Shown here piece after piece: positions 1 through 8,986 of a DNA stretch of 64,000 nt. The position numbers and the translations under genes are program-made. The stretch is from the NCBI GenBank assembly GCA_963748925.1, contig CAVVKG010000004.1, positions 1 through 64,000 on the forward strand, read 5' to 3'. The notes under the pieces were generated by a model. The model was given only the letters and a program-made list of their open reading frames with translations. It was not told the DNA's origin and ran no database searches. Source of the stretch: Cryomorpha sp963748925 (GTDB lineage Bacteria > Bacteroidota > Bacteroidia > Flavobacteriales_D > Cryomorphaceae). Positions within the stretch are counted from its first letter, which is position 1. Each line of letters begins with the position of its first letter.

Positions 1-81
1 CACTACATGAAAACAAGGGCGAATAGCGATATAAAAATGAACGTTTTCATGATGTAGGGGTTTAGTGAATAGTAACTCCAC

Positions 82-1059
82 TTATTTCCCTTCCGCAGCT
101 TTTCTCTCCGCTTTTTCCTTTTTCTTAAATGCTCCTCTTAACAGAAAACTGTGCTGAGCTGCTTCAAGTGCTTCATCGAGTTTTTGGGAACTGGTGTTCA
201 GGTTTTTGATGGTTTCTTTCAAATCAGACCCTGTCTGCTCATCGTGCAAGAGAACTCCCATCGGCGTGTCCGGATTTTTCTCTGCCGCTTGCAAGTCTCC
301 CATCAAGGCATTGGCGCTATCAGCGAGCTGCTGTACTTGCAGTGCCGAGGCTCTAAGTGAGCTAAATACAACCGTATCATTCACAAGATCATGAGCCAAA
401 GATCCTTCGTTATTCAATCCGCCGGCAAACTTATTCAATGAGTTTATCAACCGTGAAGCGTCGTCAGATGTCTTGCGAAGCGATGCGGTAGCTTCTTCCA
501 GGTTGTTATACACTTTATCATCGCTTACGAGTTTGCCAAGCGTTCCCTTCCCTGCAAGGATGTTTTCACTCAAGGTTTTCACCGCATTGGTTATCGCCAA
601 GAGGTTAACGTTATTCTCCTGAAGGGTGTTAATCATGTCATCTTGAGAAAATGTTTTCTCTACATAAAGGGTATCGCCAGATTCTACCTGCGCCGCTCTG
701 GGTGTGCCACCATATATGATTAGAATTTTATTTCCTATCAAACCATCGCTCCCAAGTTTGATTTTCGCATTTTTGCGAATGTACTCCTGCGACTTTATAT
801 CGAGCTTAACCTTTACTTCTACTTGCGACTCCTCGTGAAAACTGATTTGACCTACGGTTCCAATTTTTACTCCTGAGAACCAGACATTGTTACCTGATTG
901 CAGCCCGCTGATGTCGTCAAAAAAAGCCACGACTTCCATTTTCTTTTTAAAAGTACCGTGGAGGTTGCCAATCATTAATATACCTCCCACAAGGAATACG
1001 ATGCCAATCACTATAAAAAGGCCTACCCATACCGGGCGTTTATTTGATTTTTCACTCAT
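82..1059 (-). CDS. mlaD: MlaD/MCE-family lipid-binding protein
   Basis: 325 residues. One N-terminal membrane helix (about residues 12-32) anchors a periplasmic MCE domain (about 38-118, with FFDDISGLQSGNNVWFSGVK and a GLIGNKILIIYGG segment). A long, probably helical C-terminal tail with a basic, lysine-rich end follows. MCE proteins form the substrate-binding ring of Mla-type transporters that move phospholipids between inner and outer membranes. The start overlaps the stop of the upstream ATPase gene by 4 bases, and the permease gene lies before that, so this is the last gene of a three-gene operon. Assignment to Mla rather than another MCE transporter is inferred from gene order. Confidence 0.9.
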   Translation of the reverse strand: MSEKSNKRPVWVGLFIVIGIVFLVGGILMIGNLHGTFKKKMEVVAFFDDISGLQSGNNVWFSGVKIGTVGQISFHEESQVEVKVKLDIKSQEYIRKNAKIKLGSDGLIGNKILIIYGGTPRAAQVESGDTLYVEKTFSQDDMINTLQENNVNLLAITNAVKTLSENILAGKGTLGKLVSDDKVYNNLEEATASLRKTSDDASRLINSLNKFAGGLNNEGSLAHDLVNDTVVFSSLRASALQVQQLADSANALMGDLQAAEKNPDTPMGVLLHDEQTGSDLKETIKNLNTSSQKLDEALEAAQHSFLLRGAFKKKEKAERKAAEGK

Positions 1060-1832
1060 GGCGTTTGCATAAAATTATAATTATAAAAACTCTGTATTTG
1101 TTCGTCTTCTGTTTTAAAGACATCTTCGAATTTTCCGGTTTTCCGAAATACTCCGTCTAATAGTAATGCGATGCGATTAGAAGTTGCCTTGGCGCAGGTA
1201 AGGTCATGCGTAATTATGATTGCGCTGGTATTGTACCGTTGCTGCACTTCAACGATAAGCTCATTTATCTCAGTGCATGTGGCAGGGTCGAGGCCCGATG
1301 TGGGTTCGTCATACAGCATAATTTCCGGTTTTAGGATAAGCGTTCGTGCAATACCTACTCGTTTGCGCTGTCCACCGGAAAGATCGGCCGGCATATTGGT
1401 AGTCTTATTGCGCAATCCAACCGCCTCTAAAGCCTCATCTACAGCGATATCTATTTCTTTCCTGGTGAGGTTTTTTGAATTCATTTTTAGCGGAAAGGCC
1501 AGATTGTTGTACACATTCATACTGTCGTAAAGTGCGCTGTGCTGAAATGAGAATCCGATGCGCAGCCTGATGGCGTTGAGCTCGCTTTCATTTAAGTTTT
1601 CAATGCGTTTTCCCAATACGGTTACTTCACCCGCATCTGCCTTGAGCAGTCCCACGATTATCTTTATCAATACAGACTTCCCGGTACCCGACTTACCGAG
1701 TACGGCCACATTTTCGCCTTTTAAAAGCGTAAAGTCAACCCCCTTCAACACATCTAAAGTGCCAAAGGATTTATACAAGCCTTTTATGGAAATGACTTCT
1801 TCTGTTGCTACAATCGATTCGCGCTCTTTCAT
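1056..1832 (-). CDS. mlaF: ABC transporter ATPase of the Mla lipid transporter
   Basis: 258 residues, normal length for MlaF. Walker A is GKSGTGKS (about residues 47-54), the ABC signature is LSGGQRKRVGIA and Walker B is IMLYDEPTSGLD, followed by the switch histidine in IIITHD. It should drive lipid transport from the cytoplasmic face of the MlaE permease. It lies 3 bases after the permease gene and overlaps mlaD by 4 bases, so translation is probably coupled. The first residues before VISIKG are variable, and the annotated ATG is the natural choice because it follows the mlaE stop directly. Confidence 0.92.
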   Translation of the reverse strand: MKERESIVATEEVISIKGLYKSFGTLDVLKGVDFTLLKGENVAVLGKSGTGKSVLIKIIVGLLKADAGEVTVLGKRIENLNESELNAIRLRIGFSFQHSALYDSMNVYNNLAFPLKMNSKNLTRKEIDIAVDEALEAVGLRNKTTNMPADLSGGQRKRVGIARTLILKPEIMLYDEPTSGLDPATCTEINELIVEVQQRYNTSAIIITHDLTCAKATSNRIALLLDGVFRKTGKFEDVFKTEDEQIQSFYNYNFMQTP

Positions 1833-1835
1833 AAC

Positions 1836-2627
1836 TTAATAAAGTCTTATCCAGTTTGATATTTGTACAATGACCACTTCTTCAAGAAATATAAGAAACA
1901 TAGCCAATACAACTGATTGATTGGCAGCACGGCCCACACCTCTTGTTCCATTTGAAGCATTAAATCCTTTATAGCATCCCACCATGCCAATTGTAAATCC
2001 ATAAGCCACCGATTTGGTAATAGAAGTAAAAAGATCTAGAAATGAAACCGATGAAAACGCCTGGGTGTAGAAACTGATAATACCTGTAGCCTCTTCCGCG
2101 TGCACATTCACATATGAACCAAGCAGACCCACAAAAATGCAATAGAATGATAATATTGGGATGGTGATGGTTGTGGCCAAAACACGTGTTACCACCAGAT
2201 ATTTAAACGGATTAATGGCGCTGACTTCCATAGCCTCAATTTGCTCGGTAACTTTCATCGAACTTAGCTCGGCACCAATGCTCGACCCAACTTTCCCGGC
2301 ACTTATAAGGGCCGTAACCAGCGGACCCAAAGCTTTTACAACAGCGATGCCTATCAAAGAAGGAAGCCATGAAGTAGCCCCAAAATCTTCGAGCGAAGGT
2401 CGGGATTGCTTCGTGAAGACTATTCCAATAATAAATCCGGTCACGGTAATGAGTGGCAAGGATTTTAAACCGATCTCAAAACATTGGTTTGCAACTTCAC
2501 GAAAGTGGAATGGACTTCGAAATAATTCCTTAAAGAAACGGGCGATGAATACATATGCTTTATGCACATGGGCGAAAAATCGATCGAGCCCTTTTGATAA
2601 TACATATGGTTTTGAACCAGGTTTCAT
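1836..2627 (-). CDS. mlaE: MlaE-family ABC transporter permease
   Basis: 263 residues with about five to six hydrophobic segments. The core shows MlaE-family features: KALGPLVTALISAGKVGSSIGAEL followed by the EQIEAMEVSAINPFKYLVVTRV coupling-helix region. It is the inner-membrane permease that pairs with the MlaF ATPase and MlaD ring encoded directly downstream. The N-terminal 50 residues form an amphipathic extension typical of Bacteroidota homologues. As first gene of the operon it should carry the promoter; the upstream region has no exact TAnnTTTG box on this strand. Confidence 0.9.
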   Translation of the reverse strand: MKPGSKPYVLSKGLDRFFAHVHKAYVFIARFFKELFRSPFHFREVANQCFEIGLKSLPLITVTGFIIGIVFTKQSRPSLEDFGATSWLPSLIGIAVVKALGPLVTALISAGKVGSSIGAELSSMKVTEQIEAMEVSAINPFKYLVVTRVLATTITIPILSFYCIFVGLLGSYVNVHAEEATGIISFYTQAFSSVSFLDLFTSITKSVAYGFTIGMVGCYKGFNASNGTRGVGRAANQSVVLAMFLIFLEEVVIVQISNWIRLY

Positions 2628-3245
2628 GTTGATAAGAAATTTCTTTTACCCCTATTTTAAAAGTCAATTCTGCATGTATTGCAAAATAAACTCATCAGTG
2701 AACGCGGCGACCATATGCATTGTTTACATAGAGTTGATTTTATATTAGAGATGAGGAATTTCAAAGGCTTTGTGGCGGTGGTAATTAATGATACGATCCA
2801 TTGATTGTCTCGGTCCATTCTTCTTAAAAGTAAAAATAAGTTTTAGAGACTTTGTAGGGTTTTCCAAATGAAGACTGAGCAAGACACGGCTTCCCTACTT
2901 AATTAAACCTGTTGGTTTACCCCTGTTTCCCACTCCGCCACATAATGATGCGATCGGTCAACCTCATTGACTGCGCTGCTGCTGAATTATTAAGGATTCC
3001 AGACTACACAGCTAGAATACCTTTTACAGAATAAGTAGAAATCAGTCAAATTTTCACTTTTGAAGATTCCAATTGGGATTAGATTGGCCGGGTATATTAG
3101 GATAATTTGTAATATAGCGCTTCAATATAACTCAACCCAACTTTTCCATTTGTGGAAACAAAAAAACAATTTTACAGTCAGGTAAGAACTGAGCTAGCTT
3201 TTCAAGGAAGTTCTCTGCGAAACGAAACCCTAAAAACATTTTAAA
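2628..3245. other. Intergenic region between divergent mlaE and GH31 genes
   Basis: About 620 bases with no convincing gene on either strand. It must hold the divergent promoters. Two short stretches (around 2785-2800 and 2940-2955) share the sense of ATCGnATCATTA on the minus strand and look like degenerate copies of one sequence, but they are too short to classify. No clear terminator or exact TAnnTTTG promoter was found. Confidence 0.4.
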
Positions 3246-5894
3246 TTGAAGAAGATCAGTCCATTTAGAAAATTTGTTGTCCATCCATTTGTTGTTATCA
3301 CTTTGCTAATTTCTCAGGTAGCAGTTGCGCAGAATTACAATCCTGTAGCAGATCCTGCTGCGGTGGTAACATCCGAAAATGCACGCTTCACAGTGCTTAC
3401 CCCCTCCCTTATCCGGATGGAATACGACCAGGAAAGCAAATTTCAAGACCAGGCATCCCTTGTAATTATAAATAGAAACCTGCCTGTTCCCACCTTCAAA
3501 AAGAACGTAAAAAACAATAAAACTACCATCGAAACCGATCAGCTGAAGTTGGTATACACCGATGATGGGAAACCTTTTCACCAGGGAAATCTAAGCGTCA
3601 CTTTTAAGGTAGCGGGGAAACCCGTTAAATGGTATCCCGGCATGACAGATACGCTCAACCTGAAAGGCACAAACCGCACCCTCGACGGGGTGAAGGGCTG
3701 GGAAGGACAAGAAAGACTCGAAGATGGATTGGTGTCGCGAAGTGGCTGGGCGTTGGTTGACGATAGCCAAACGCTTTTATTCACCGAAGAGCCCATCACA
3801 TCCTGGGTAGAAAATCGGCAAGATACCCTTCAAATTGACTGGTACCTTTTTGCGCATGGCCACAACTATGAGCAAGTGCTCAAGGATTTTACCGCTGTCT
3901 CAGGACAAATTCCCATGCCACCTAAGTTTACATTTGGATATTGGTGGAGCCGATACTGGATTTATTCAGACTACGAAATAAGAGAACTGGTGAAACAGAT
4001 TAAGGACTATGCCATTCCCATCGATGTATTTATTGTGGATATGGATTGGCATGAAACCACCGGATTAAGCGCCATAAATGGAGAAACAGATTCTGAAGGC
4101 GAGATGAAAGGATGGACAGGATACACCTGGAACCGCTCCCTTTTTCCAAAACCGGATAAGTTTTTAGAGTGGACTGGGCAACAAAATTTAAAAACGGCAT
4201 TAAACCTCCATCCCGCTTCAGGAATTCCTCCAAATGAAGAGAAGTATGATGATTTCGCAAAGGCTTACGGCTTTGACACCAGCAGTGGGAAAAACATTCC
4301 CTTTGCGATGGGTGATAAAAAATGGTCTGAGACGTATTTTGACCTTGTGCTCGACCCAATGAGTGATGCCGGAGTCGATTTCTGGTGGCTCGACTGGCAG
4401 CAGTATCTCTATGACAAAAAAGTGAAAGGCCTTAATAATACCTGGTGGCTGAACCACAGGTTTTTTACCAACATGCAGGAAAAGGGAGAAGAGCGGCCCT
4501 TGATCTTTCACCGCTGGGGCGGATTGGGAAATCACCGGTATCAGGTAGGTTTTTCGGGAGATGCCTATGCGAACTGGGAGACGCTTGACTATGAAGTTTA
4601 TTTCACCCACACGGCTGCCAATGTTGGTTACGGATATTGGAGCCACGATATCGGCGGCCACATATTGACGGATGAAGCCGATGGCGAACTCTACCTGCGC
4701 TGGATACAATTTGGAGCGTTTAGCCCGATTTTGCGCACCCACGCCACCAAGAAACGCGACCTGGAAAGAAGGATATGGAAGTACACTGACCATTTTGAGG
4801 ACATGCGCGATGCCATCCGACTGAGATACAGCCTCGCTCCTTACGTTTACAACGCTTCCAGAATAACTTATGATTCAGGGGTTTCCATATGCAGGCCGCT
4901 TTATTACACCTATCCTGAATCTGAACAGGCCTACAAATTTAAAACGCAATACATGTTTGGCGAGGACATCCTCGTAGCTCCCGTGAGCACTCCTGTTGCG
5001 GAAGAAACAGCCCTTGCATCAAAGGAATTTTGGCTTCCTGAAGGCAGTTGGTACGAATACAGCACAGGCAGCATGTTGAATGGTAATTCGGTTTTAGAAC
5101 GCACCTACTCAGAATCTGAGATTCCATTTTTCATAAAGGCGGGGGCCATCATTCCTATGAATGCCGAAGTAGATAACCTTCAAACAGAACCCAGGCTTAA
5201 AGTTCTGGCTTTTGTGCCCGGAACTGCTGTATCAGAAACAACACTTTACGAGGACGACGGAGAAACAGACGCCTACCGCGATAATGTTTTTGCAACACGC
5301 AAGGCAAAAAGGGAATACACAACAGAAAAACAGTTGAAAATTAATATTTCACCCTCAGAAGGGTCTTATGAAGGAATGCCTTCGGAGACGACTTTTAGAA
5401 TGGATTTGTTAAACACGCTTCCACCGGAAAAGGTATGGGTAAACGGAAAGGAAATTCTTTACAGCGATACTTCAAAAACCAATTCCTGGAGGTATAACAG
5501 CATCGATTTTACAACCGAAGTATTTGTTTCAGAAGTGGCACCCAATCAAACCCTGGAAGTCATGGCTGATTTCGGTACTACGCATCCCGAACAACAGCAG
5601 ATCTTAGACGGCAACAAAGGCTTTTTAAAGCGAATGAGTTGGGTAACGGAACGTTTGAAAGAAGAAGTCTTGCTAAAGGATTGGACAGGAACGCTGCCAA
5701 ATGAAGTATATGAATTCAATAACGTCTACAATCGCTTGCGGTATAATCCTTCATCCGCTTATCAGGAAATCAAAGAATTAAATAAGCGAAAGGAATCGCT
5801 GGACAAACTCATACTAGGAATTCCTGCTCTGTCCGAAGAAGTAACTTTGCCACTGCTCAAACACCTTTCTTATGATGCAAAGGAGATGGAGTGA
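3246..5894 (+). CDS. Secreted glycoside hydrolase family 31 (alpha-glycosidase)
   Basis: 882 residues starting at a TTG codon that gives a good signal peptide ending near AVAQ. The family layout is visible: an N-terminal beta domain (about 30-220), a TIM barrel with FTFGYWWSRYW and IPIDVFIVDMDWHET, and C-terminal beta domains with a DUF5110-like part. The likely nucleophile is Asp383 in WWLDWQQ and the likely acid/base is Asp439 in GFSGDAYANW. GH31 enzymes cleave alpha-linked sugars. Here the usual WxDMNE nucleophile motif is replaced by WLDWQQ, so specificity may not be alpha-glucosidase. The last 110 residues are a helical extension with no domain I recognise. The gene stands alone, without a SusC/SusD pair. 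Confidence 0.85.
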   Translation: MKKISPFRKFVVHPFVVITLLISQVAVAQNYNPVADPAAVVTSENARFTVLTPSLIRMEYDQESKFQDQASLVIINRNLPVPTFKKNVKNNKTTIETDQLKLVYTDDGKPFHQGNLSVTFKVAGKPVKWYPGMTDTLNLKGTNRTLDGVKGWEGQERLEDGLVSRSGWALVDDSQTLLFTEEPITSWVENRQDTLQIDWYLFAHGHNYEQVLKDFTAVSGQIPMPPKFTFGYWWSRYWIYSDYEIRELVKQIKDYAIPIDVFIVDMDWHETTGLSAINGETDSEGEMKGWTGYTWNRSLFPKPDKFLEWTGQQNLKTALNLHPASGIPPNEEKYDDFAKAYGFDTSSGKNIPFAMGDKKWSETYFDLVLDPMSDAGVDFWWLDWQQYLYDKKVKGLNNTWWLNHRFFTNMQEKGEERPLIFHRWGGLGNHRYQVGFSGDAYANWETLDYEVYFTHTAANVGYGYWSHDIGGHILTDEADGELYLRWIQFGAFSPILRTHATKKRDLERRIWKYTDHFEDMRDAIRLRYSLAPYVYNASRITYDSGVSICRPLYYTYPESEQAYKFKTQYMFGEDILVAPVSTPVAEETALASKEFWLPEGSWYEYSTGSMLNGNSVLERTYSESEIPFFIKAGAIIPMNAEVDNLQTEPRLKVLAFVPGTAVSETTLYEDDGETDAYRDNVFATRKAKREYTTEKQLKINISPSEGSYEGMPSETTFRMDLLNTLPPEKVWVNGKEILYSDTSKTNSWRYNSIDFTTEVFVSEVAPNQTLEVMADFGTTHPEQQQILDGNKGFLKRMSWVTERLKEEVLLKDWTGTLPNEVYEFNNVYNRLRYNPSSAYQEIKELNKRKESLDKLILGIPALSEEVTLPLLKHLSYDAKEME

Positions 5895-5946
5895 TCGAAT
5901 GTAAAGAAAAGCGATCATGTGAAGATGCCCTATCCAACTTCAAAAC

Positions 5947-6120
5947 CTATGCAATAAGCTCAAAGTCCTTAAAAATGAAGGTTCCCAACAGGGATAACTC
6001 AGGCGAAAAGTTATGCGTTTCAGGGCGGAACGATGTATAGGTGATCTCGAAATTGATATTATCTCCGATACTGTAGCCGGTGTCGCAATTGGAACTGGCG
6101 CCCCAGCTGCGACAATTGTT
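5947..6120 (-). pseudogene. Remnant of a secreted or surface protein (C-terminal 57 codons)
   Basis: On the minus strand a 57-codon open frame runs from a TGA (6121-6123) to a TAG (5947-5949) and has no start codon. The translation looks like real protein sequence (NNCRSWGASSNCDTGYSIGD, then alternating hydrophobic residues to FKDFELIA). The surrounding 350 bases have no other gene. I do not recognise the family. The best reading is the surviving end of a decayed gene; a chance open frame is possible. Confidence 0.35.
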
Positions 6121-6244
6121 TCATTGTGGGGAGTATCTTAATCTTAAGTGAAGGCCAAACCAGGAGACCTTGGTAATAAATGAGTTTGATTTGGATTTTG
6201 GTTAGAAGAGGTTATCCATGGGAGGCAATATAGTGCGTTCGTTT

Positions 6245-7480
6245 TTATTCTTTATCAATAAAATCCACCATTTTTTGAATAGCTGAATTCATTATTTTTT
6301 CAGATAACATCTGCCTATGATAGCACTTATTGCATATTTCAATTTCTATATCTTTACTTTTCAGAAAATCAATCTCAGATTTATTTAAACGACCAACTGT
6401 TCCATCTTTTTTTCCATATTGGTAAACTACAAGTTTCGATAAATCTTTACTGCTCAATAATTTTGTATATCTTTCTTTATCTATTGACGCAAGCAAATAT
6501 GAAGAAGGTTTGGTATAGGTGAACCCCATTTCTGTATATATTCTTTTGTCCTTTTTGTAAGTGATGTCAAAAACTTTCTGATTCATTTTTCCTTCTTTCC
6601 AAATTTCCGGCTCCAAATCTAATCGACCAGCAGCAATACTTATGGCATCAGCACCAATATCATATTCCGCAATATATTTTTGAATTAACCAGGCACCATA
6701 AGATACTCCCCAAACCAGTACTTTTTTATTCTGCTCCTTGAAATTTTGAATGGTCTTGTGAAGCATTCTCACAGAAACTAAATTTTCATAACCAGCATCT
6801 TCTAGTCTTAAATTATTTTCTGGTGGTAGAATGGTCGGATTTATTATTTGAGCTTGTTTTACAAAAACGATGTGCAATTTGTCTGCCCATTTATCAAATT
6901 GATTAATCGTGTACTGCATTTTATCAAAAGGACCACCCTGGACGATTAGTAAAACTATATCTGAACTTACATTTCCGGTTTCTATATACAAGTCTTCTAT
7001 GTTATCAGGTATTATGGTTCGTTCATAAGTCCCGTATTCTTTAATTGATCTTGAATTTGTAATATCTCTTTTCAATCCTGATATGTGATAGTCTATTTCA
7101 CTGTCGAAAACTGTTCCTACAATACTATCATTGTTCACCGTTAATACAAACGAGTTTTTATTTCTTAGATGGCTTGTAAATTTCAAAACTCCTTTTTCGG
7201 TATCGAATGTAATATTGTCAAGTGTTGTAGTATCCCCAAAGACAGTAATATTTCCAAAATATCTATTGTAATCCTTTGAAAATGCAATACTTAAAGTCAT
7301 ATCATTTTGTTGTTTTGAAGAAATGACTTGCTTCAATTCCCAAGTACCTTCTAATAAGTTTTCAGTTAAGCTTTGTGCTGAAAGTAAATTGGTACTAAGA
7401 AAAATTAGAATAGCGTAGACCGGTTTTTGGAAATTAATGTCAAAAGATTTGAAATTTATCATAATCAACATGGTTTTCAT
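6245..7480 (-). CDS. Secreted alpha/beta-hydrolase-like protein
   Basis: 411 residues. A hydrophobic signal sequence ends near LLSAQ (about residue 36); the first nine residues may be upstream of the true start. Residues 40-150 are a beta-rich lipocalin-like part (GTWELKQVISS). The C-terminal half has an alpha/beta-hydrolase pattern: nucleophile elbow GVSYGAW, a late Asp in KKDGTVG and a late His in CYHRQM. A peptidase or esterase role is possible but the substrate is unknown. The gene is markedly AT-rich, stands alone, and belongs to the minus-strand run of orphan genes. Confidence 0.6.
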   Translation of the reverse strand: MKTMLIMINFKSFDINFQKPVYAILIFLSTNLLSAQSLTENLLEGTWELKQVISSKQQNDMTLSIAFSKDYNRYFGNITVFGDTTTLDNITFDTEKGVLKFTSHLRNKNSFVLTVNNDSIVGTVFDSEIDYHISGLKRDITNSRSIKEYGTYERTIIPDNIEDLYIETGNVSSDIVLLIVQGGPFDKMQYTINQFDKWADKLHIVFVKQAQIINPTILPPENNLRLEDAGYENLVSVRMLHKTIQNFKEQNKKVLVWGVSYGAWLIQKYIAEYDIGADAISIAAGRLDLEPEIWKEGKMNQKVFDITYKKDKRIYTEMGFTYTKPSSYLLASIDKERYTKLLSSKDLSKLVVYQYGKKDGTVGRLNKSEIDFLKSKDIEIEICNKCYHRQMLSEKIMNSAIQKMVDFIDKE

Positions 7481-7656
7481 AAATGACGCACACCGGCGAT
7501 GGCTGTGGGAAGTGCGGGGTTTGAAATTAGCACTAAAGAATTTAAACGTGAGTACGTGCCGGTAATCAACAGTGAAGGCCTCCTCCGATGCTTATTTTAT
7601 GGTTATATTTTCAAACATACTAATAAACCCCACAATATGTGAATCATGATTAGGCT

Positions 7657-8658
7657 TTATTCTTTTATTAGTTTTATCATCATTTCAATTTCATTTCGAT
7701 AGTCAATAGTCGTCAACAAGTAGGTTCCCTTTTTTAGTTTTTTCAGCTCAATTTCATTTCTCTCTATGGATAATGGGAAAATAATTATGGGTTTAATGTT
7801 CTTATTTTTGATTGTCTGCCGATTGATGTCTGGTACGTATTCAAATATTCTCATCTCACTTTCTTCATATTCCCGAAAGTAAAGCAACTTATTTCCTTTT
7901 AATCTAAATTCTTCAATTTCATCTGTATTTAATTGTAAGTCGTGTGATGTTAAATGGTATCCATAACTTTCGATTTCAATCCGAATATTATTTGTTTCCG
8001 GATTCATGAAAGTTATTTCAATATAGTCATTAAAATTTCCAGATTGAATAGAATATGTGAATGGTATTGATAGCTTAGAATTTGGTTTTATGGTGTTAAT
8101 ATCCCCTCTAATTTTTACCCTATCGGTATTTGACTTTAAAAATATTTTAGTTGTTTGGTCGCTTAAGGAGTTAAGATTAATGTAATTAACAACTGTATTT
8201 CCAGTTGAGCCAGATATGAAATAATAGAGTTGTTCGATTTCAATGTTCTTTCCAACACCAAATAGTGTTTGGATACCATTTCTTTCGGTTTTAATTAATT
8301 GTCCATTTTCATCATATGAGTATTCTTCAATAAAATATCTAAAACCATTCCGATATTTTTCCAGATTTGTCAGATTACCAAAAATGTCATAATTCTTCCA
8401 TCCCTCAGTTTTTACTGACCTTTTCACAGTTGAATCCGTAACTTGTAAATTATAGAAAAATAATTCCTCGGGACTTATTTGACGCTCAATTATTCTATAG
8501 TTCCCTTCAGCTCTAATCTTACCATTGTCATGATATTCTTTCCAGTAGCCAGATTTGAGTCCTTGACCATCTTTTTGGTTAATTGTATCAATCTGTCCAT
8601 AAAGGTTTATAGACACCAAAATAAAAACTACCAATATAAAACCGATTTTATTTTTCAT
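7657..8658 (-). CDS. Exported MORN-repeat-like protein of unknown function
   Basis: 333 residues with a signal peptide ending near LYGQ. Directly after it is a MORN-type toxin_YwqK-like repeat (GYWKEYHDNGKIRAEGNY), then a second weaker copy with GWKNYDIFGN. Residues about 150-230 form a beta-sandwich-like stretch resembling DUF1573/Ig-like modules, and the end (KLKKGTYLLTTIDYR) is beta-rich. No catalytic motif is seen. The gene is AT-rich and flanked by broken gene pieces, consistent with the accessory character of the region. Confidence 0.6.
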   Translation of the reverse strand: MKNKIGFILVVFILVSINLYGQIDTINQKDGQGLKSGYWKEYHDNGKIRAEGNYRIIERQISPEELFFYNLQVTDSTVKRSVKTEGWKNYDIFGNLTNLEKYRNGFRYFIEEYSYDENGQLIKTERNGIQTLFGVGKNIEIEQLYYFISGSTGNTVVNYINLNSLSDQTTKIFLKSNTDRVKIRGDINTIKPNSKLSIPFTYSIQSGNFNDYIEITFMNPETNNIRIEIESYGYHLTSHDLQLNTDEIEEFRLKGNKLLYFREYEESEMRIFEYVPDINRQTIKNKNIKPIIIFPLSIERNEIELKKLKKGTYLLTTIDYRNEIEMMIKLIKE

Positions 8659-8705
8659 CGTCTTAGCATGGAGCCTAGCAAGTATCCCATTCTACTATGA
8701 GGTCG

Positions 8706-8908
8706 CTATGCTTTGTTATCTTCGCTGAGCTCCTTGATCGGTTGTGTAACAAACATGCTCGTAATAAGTCTCTTATCATCTTTCATGAACTTATTTTGGC
8801 CTGGCCCCAATCTACTCAAAGATCTAAATTAATATCTGAGTCCGGATCAACTTTTCCTGATTCTGTTTCCTCCTTTACGAATTCTATTATTTCATGAATT
8901 GTAGCCAT
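8706..8908 (-). pseudogene. Broken small gene, N-terminus DUF1493-like
   Basis: An ATG at 8906-8908 opens 30 codons (MATIHEIIEFVKEETESGKV, then DPDSDINLDL) that stop at a TGA (8816-8818). The pattern resembles the start of DUF1493 acyl-carrier-like proteins, where Gly would follow DINLDL; here GGA appears changed to TGA. In another frame, 8706-8786 encodes 26 residues ending in a TAG. The pieces together look like one decayed gene with a stop and a frameshift. The family match is from memory of the pattern and is tentative. Confidence 0.4.
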
Positions 8909-8917
8909 TTCTCAAAT

Positions 8918-8970
8918 TACTAACGACCGGGCTAAACCGCTTCGCAATGCGGTTTATGGTTTTGTTGGGT
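8918..8970 (-). other. attC-like recombination site (candidate)
   Basis: Read on the minus strand, the site begins ACCCAAC (a perfect fit to the integron RYYYAAC box), contains a perfect 7-bp inverted repeat AAACCGC/GCGGTTT (8934-8940 and 8949-8955) around an 8-base loop, and ends GTTAGTA (5 of 7 against GTTRRRY). It lies directly after the stop of the lipoprotein gene at 8987 and 9 bases before the next ATG, as an attC lies between cassette genes. No integrase is in the window, so the role is inferred. Confidence 0.4.
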
Positions 8971-8986
8971 GATTGTCTTTTAGAAA

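Noticed and set aside
1..50. Minus-strand 15-codon frame starting ATG at 48-50 (MKTFIFISLFALVFM) downstream of mlaD
   Set aside because: It looks like the start of a signal peptide but stops at TAG almost at once; too short to call a gene, and the downstream sequence is outside the window.
8479..8897. Plus-strand open frames over the orphan gene and the broken DUF1493-like gene
   Set aside because: They are opposite-strand shadows with no protein pattern; the minus-strand reading explains the sequence better.
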